64,000 nucleotides of DNA. Origin: Cyanobacteria bacterium OH_CBrB_359. GTDB taxonomy: Bacteria > Cyanobacteriota > Vampirovibrionia > Gastranaerophilales > Gastranaerophilaceae. The stretch is taken from the NCBI GenBank assembly GCA_023433065.1, contig JAEZET010000004.1, positions 558,001 through 622,000 of the forward strand, given 5' to 3'. Below are positions 61,909-64,000 of the stretch, piece after piece; the stretch's first letter is position 1, and each line of letters begins with the position of its first letter. The notes under the pieces are model-generated. The model was not told where the DNA came from and searched no databases. It worked only from the letters and a program-made list of their open reading frames with translations. The position numbers were made by a program, and so were the translations under genes.

Positions 61909-62937
61909 CTATTTATTTTTGTTCTCTAATTTTTTAATTTTTTTATCAAAATCCGAAATAATTTTTTGCGTCTTATTAAATTCGTCATATTCTGATTTGG
62001 CTTTATCATCTGCTTGTTTTTTTGAAATTCTGCCTTTATTCTTTAAGATTTCATATTTTCTGAATGCCAAAAATTCATTTATGCTTTGTGAAAATTCCGC
62101 CATAGTAAAAGTGTTTTCTCGTTCAATCAAATCCTCAATATAATCAAAATAACCAGAAACAGCTCTCTCTAAACGCTTGATTTCCTTTTCCGGCAGATAA
62201 TTTTTAGCTATCGTAACATCAGATTTGAGAATACGTCCATCTGGTGAATTCTTCCAATTAGATAATCCCATATTGTTTTTGTGTTTATCAGCTGTGTTAT
62301 AAATGATTTCAGCCGCAGTATGTCCCGTTATTGCATAATGAAATTTATTTTGCACCATTGCATAAAATTCTTCCGTAATAGATGAATTACGGTCATAATC
62401 AATGCTGCATTCAGCAAAAATATCCGTAATCTGTTGCCAAATACGGCGTTCACTTGTGCGAATGGAACGAACACGTTCTAATAATTCACGAAAATAATCT
62501 TTACCAAAAACACTTTGTCCCTGCTTTAAGCGCTCATCATCAAGCACAAACCCTTTTTGCACAAATTCTTTGATAATTTTTGTCGCCCAAATCCTAAATT
62601 GTGTTGCTTTTGCAGAATTAACCCTATAACCAACTGAAATTATTGCATCAAGGTTATAAAACTGTGTTTCATGTGTTTGTGTTTTATCAGTAATTGCACC
62701 GTGCAATGTGGTTATTTCCATTTTGGAAACAACCACTTTAGCATCTAGTTCGCCCTCTTCAAAAATATTTTTTAAATGCTTATTTATTGCAGGCACTTGC
62801 ACACCGAACAATGCCGCCATTGCTTTTTGGGTAGCCCAAAGGGTTTCATCTCTCACTATAACATCAACCTTAACATCTTCTTGCGGCGTATTGTAGATTA
62901 AAAATTGAAGCTTATTGTTAATATTGTTATTTTCCAT
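61909..62937 (-). CDS. RhuM-family protein (virulence/accessory)
   Basis: 342 aa. LWATQKAMAALFGV (DNA-binding-like helix-turn-helix), HLKNIFEEGEL, FYNLDAIISVGYRVNSAKATQFRIWAT and the Lys-rich coiled C-terminus match the RhuM family, found on genomic islands and near restriction systems. The function is unknown. The ATG at 62937 was chosen because GGAG lies nine to ten bases before it. It lies directly after a tRNA-Glu and sRNA unit, facing it, and is the first gene of an accessory-looking stretch. Confidence 0.88.
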   Translation of the reverse strand: MENNNINNKLQFLIYNTPQEDVKVDVIVRDETLWATQKAMAALFGVQVPAINKHLKNIFEEGELDAKVVVSKMEITTLHGAITDKTQTHETQFYNLDAIISVGYRVNSAKATQFRIWATKIIKEFVQKGFVLDDERLKQGQSVFGKDYFRELLERVRSIRTSERRIWQQITDIFAECSIDYDRNSSITEEFYAMVQNKFHYAITGHTAAEIIYNTADKHKNNMGLSNWKNSPDGRILKSDVTIAKNYLPEKEIKRLERAVSGYFDYIEDLIERENTFTMAEFSQSINEFLAFRKYEILKNKGRISKKQADDKAKSEYDEFNKTQKIISDFDKKIKKLENKNK

Positions 62938-63181
62938 TTTCTTACTCTCCAAGCATTAATAGGCTAATTATACCATATATATTTTTGTTGCCTGGCATGT
63001 GAATAAACTCTTTTATAAATCACAAAAACTACAACACGTTTTAAGCGATTATAATATTGCTTTGGTATGGGGAATATATATAAAATGCATAGAACGTTCG
63101 ATAATGAGCTTTGTGGCATGTGGAAAATAACTAATAAAACTTGAAAAGCTAAAGAAAAGCCCAATATTTTAATATAATAAT

Positions 63182-63523
63182 TTAATCAGATAATTCAGTT
63201 GTTTGAACATTTTCTTTTAGCAATTCAATGAAGTTGTTCAAATGATTCTTTTTAAATTCATTCAAACATTCGTTCATGTTCTTTACTGAAAGGCAACCAT
63301 CTTCATCTCTTTTGTAGGTATAGTTAGCTTTCATTGTTTTAACATATTCAATAACTGTTTGTATGGTAGGACTGATAAGTTCAGGAATAAGGTCACATCT
63401 ATAATCATTATTATCAAGCCCATTTACCTCAAGTTCCAAATCGTATTCACCATTATCATCCATTAAAACATCAGAAATTGAATATTTCATATAAGCTATA
63501 TCTCCCTTAGTAAGCAAATTCAT
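63182..63523 (-). CDS. Unknown small protein, accessory region
   Basis: 113 aa, acidic, with no motif I recognise (for example YDLELEVNGLDNNDYRCDL and a Lys/Tyr-rich KANYTYKRDEDG). The start at 63523 has AAGAGA seven bases upstream. A longer frame to 63613 would run through a terminator hairpin, so it is excluded. An ATG at 63490 with AGGGAG before it is a further possibility. Confidence 0.55.
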   Translation of the reverse strand: MNLLTKGDIAYMKYSISDVLMDDNGEYDLELEVNGLDNNDYRCDLIPELISPTIQTVIEYVKTMKANYTYKRDEDGCLSVKNMNECLNEFKKNHLNNFIELLKENVQTTELSD

Positions 63524-63559
63524 TATAGCATCTCTTTGGTGGTAGTGATATATTATTAC

Positions 63560-63589
63560 AATTAAAATAAAAGCCCGGCGTACCGGGCT
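63560..63589 (-). terminator. Terminator of the upstream minus-strand gene
   Basis: AGCCCGG-CGTA-CCGGGCT (63572-63589) is a perfect seven-base stem, followed on the minus strand by TTTATTTTAATT. It lies between the genes at 63617-63928 and 63182-63523. Confidence 0.85.
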
Positions 63590-63616
63590 AGAAAAACTAA
63601 AATTATATTGCATTAT

Positions 63617-63928
63617 TTATTCTATTGAATCAGGGAAGTCATATCGTTGCATAAGTTCTAATTTCTCACCCTCGTTATAAAGTAGTGATGATTTTTCTTT
63701 TAAGGTTCTATGCAAGAACATTAATCCGTCAAAGTTAAACATATTATGATTGTCAATATTTGAGTTATCTCCTTCACCTGCGAACTTATCAACTATTTTT
63801 GATAATGTTTCTAGGTCATAAGACACAGTTTTTACAGCATCTTCAACTTCAGATATTTTTGATTTAATTTCTTCAAGAGATAGTTTCTTTTCTTCTTTGG
63901 TTTCTTTTTCTAGTAACGCTTCTTTCAT
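63617..63928 (-). CDS. Coiled-coil small protein, accessory region
   Basis: 103 aa. The first 55 residues are acidic/lysine-rich and strongly helical (EEIKSKISEVEDAVKTVSYDLETLSKIV). The rest has FNFDGLMFLHRTLKEK. No signal peptide. AGAGGAG lies ahead of the ATG, and the start overlaps the stop of the next gene by four bases. Phage or plasmid genes of this kind are common, but it is not recognised. Confidence 0.6.
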   Translation of the reverse strand: MKEALLEKETKEEKKLSLEEIKSKISEVEDAVKTVSYDLETLSKIVDKFAGEGDNSNIDNHNMFNFDGLMFLHRTLKEKSSLLYNEGEKLELMQRYDFPDSIE

Positions 63929-64000
63929 GCCTGAGTCTCCTCTAATAATGTAGTTACTTTGTTTCCTAACTCTTCAATCTTGTCCGTTATTTCGCTAAGC
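63925..64000 (-). CDS. C-terminal end of a gene running off the window
   Basis: The visible 24 residues end ...LLEETQA and are coiled-coil-like (LSEITDKIEELGNKVTT). The TGA overlaps the ATG of the next gene (ATGA), so the two are translationally coupled. The beginning lies beyond 64000. Confidence 0.55.
   Translation of the reverse strand, partial: LSEITDKIEELGNKVTTLLEETQA

Noticed and set aside
62964..63164. 66-aa minus-strand frame between RhuM and the next gene
   Set aside because: No ribosome site, odd composition, and it looks like a chance frame in AT-rich DNA.
63523..63613. Longer N-terminus for the unknown gene ending at 63182
   Set aside because: It would run through the terminator hairpin at 63572-63589.
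1..64000. CRISPR arrays, rRNA genes and insertion sequences
   Set aside because: I saw no regular direct repeats, no rRNA sequence and no transposase in the window.

Overview
The window is about 64 kb of AT-rich bacterial chromosome from a diderm that looks like a non-photosynthetic relative of Cyanobacteria, most likely Melainabacteria/Vampirovibrionia and probably the gut-type order Gastranaerophilales. The reasons are mixed. Outer-membrane LPS-transport genes (lptC, lptA) show a diderm. ClpC is of the cyanobacterial/plastid type, there is an LdpA homologue, and ThiE carries the N-terminal ThiD2-type domain usual in Cyanobacteria. Thymidylate synthase is ThyX. No photosynthesis gene is present. 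Flagellar genes and prepilin-like proteins with an FTLAE/FSLAE signature also fit. The taxonomic call is inference; no 16S gene lies in the window.

Layout: 1-3020 holds the tail of a radical SAM protein, a TupA-like ATP-grasp protein, a 46-aa ORF and a divergent PurD-like ATP-grasp protein. Then come a structured intergenic stretch, tRNA-Phe, a GlcF-like Fe-S protein, a prepilin, lptC-lptA, a glyoxalase-family protein, gyrA, a 57-aa ORF, lipA and an exported beta-carbonic anhydrase. From 12.6 to 17.5 kb lies clpC, then a leftward TPR-fliW-csrA-TPR operon. A small XRE regulator with a probable operator follows. From 18.1 to 25.9 kb a leftward division/translation cluster reads rpmE-thyX-prfA-rsmH-ftsL-ftsI-murE-gpsA. 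From 26.2 to 29.2 kb are a second prepilin, an MTAP-like phosphorylase, yggT, a BioY-like protein and rimI. From 29.4 to 33.5 kb is a flagellar operon fliJ-fliK-flgD-flgE. From 33.5 to 41.4 kb are hemW, tatD-tlyA, ahcY and ldpA-tilS-hpt. From 41.4 to 48.4 kb are an acyltransferase, a TPR membrane protein, mgtC, two Opp-type permeases, an alpha/beta hydrolase and ilvC. From 48.4 to 61.5 kb are a nucleotidyltransferase with an unrecognised N-terminal half, an NfnA/PyrK-like flavoprotein with a four-cysteine microprotein, an HtrA-like protease, glcD-cutA-putative metallopeptidase-GH38-wecB, an ECF sigma/anti-sigma pair and thiE.

After tRNA-Glu at 61.6 kb the content changes to accessory-like genes: a RhuM-family gene and small unknowns running off the right edge. 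This suggests the start of a genomic island. Just after the tRNA I see a compact promoter-hairpin-T-tract unit that looks like an undescribed small RNA.

Several promoters show an extended -10 (TG-N-TAnnnT: gyrA, prepilin 2, ilvC, the hydrolase, the small RNA). Three genes (glcF, hemW, ldpA) have a -10-like hexamer so close to the ATG that their mRNAs may be leaderless. The most interesting items are the peptide/ATP-grasp neighbourhood at the left edge, the candidate sRNA at 61.84 kb, LdpA outside photosynthetic Cyanobacteria, the two-part nucleotidyltransferase, and the flavoprotein/microprotein pair.
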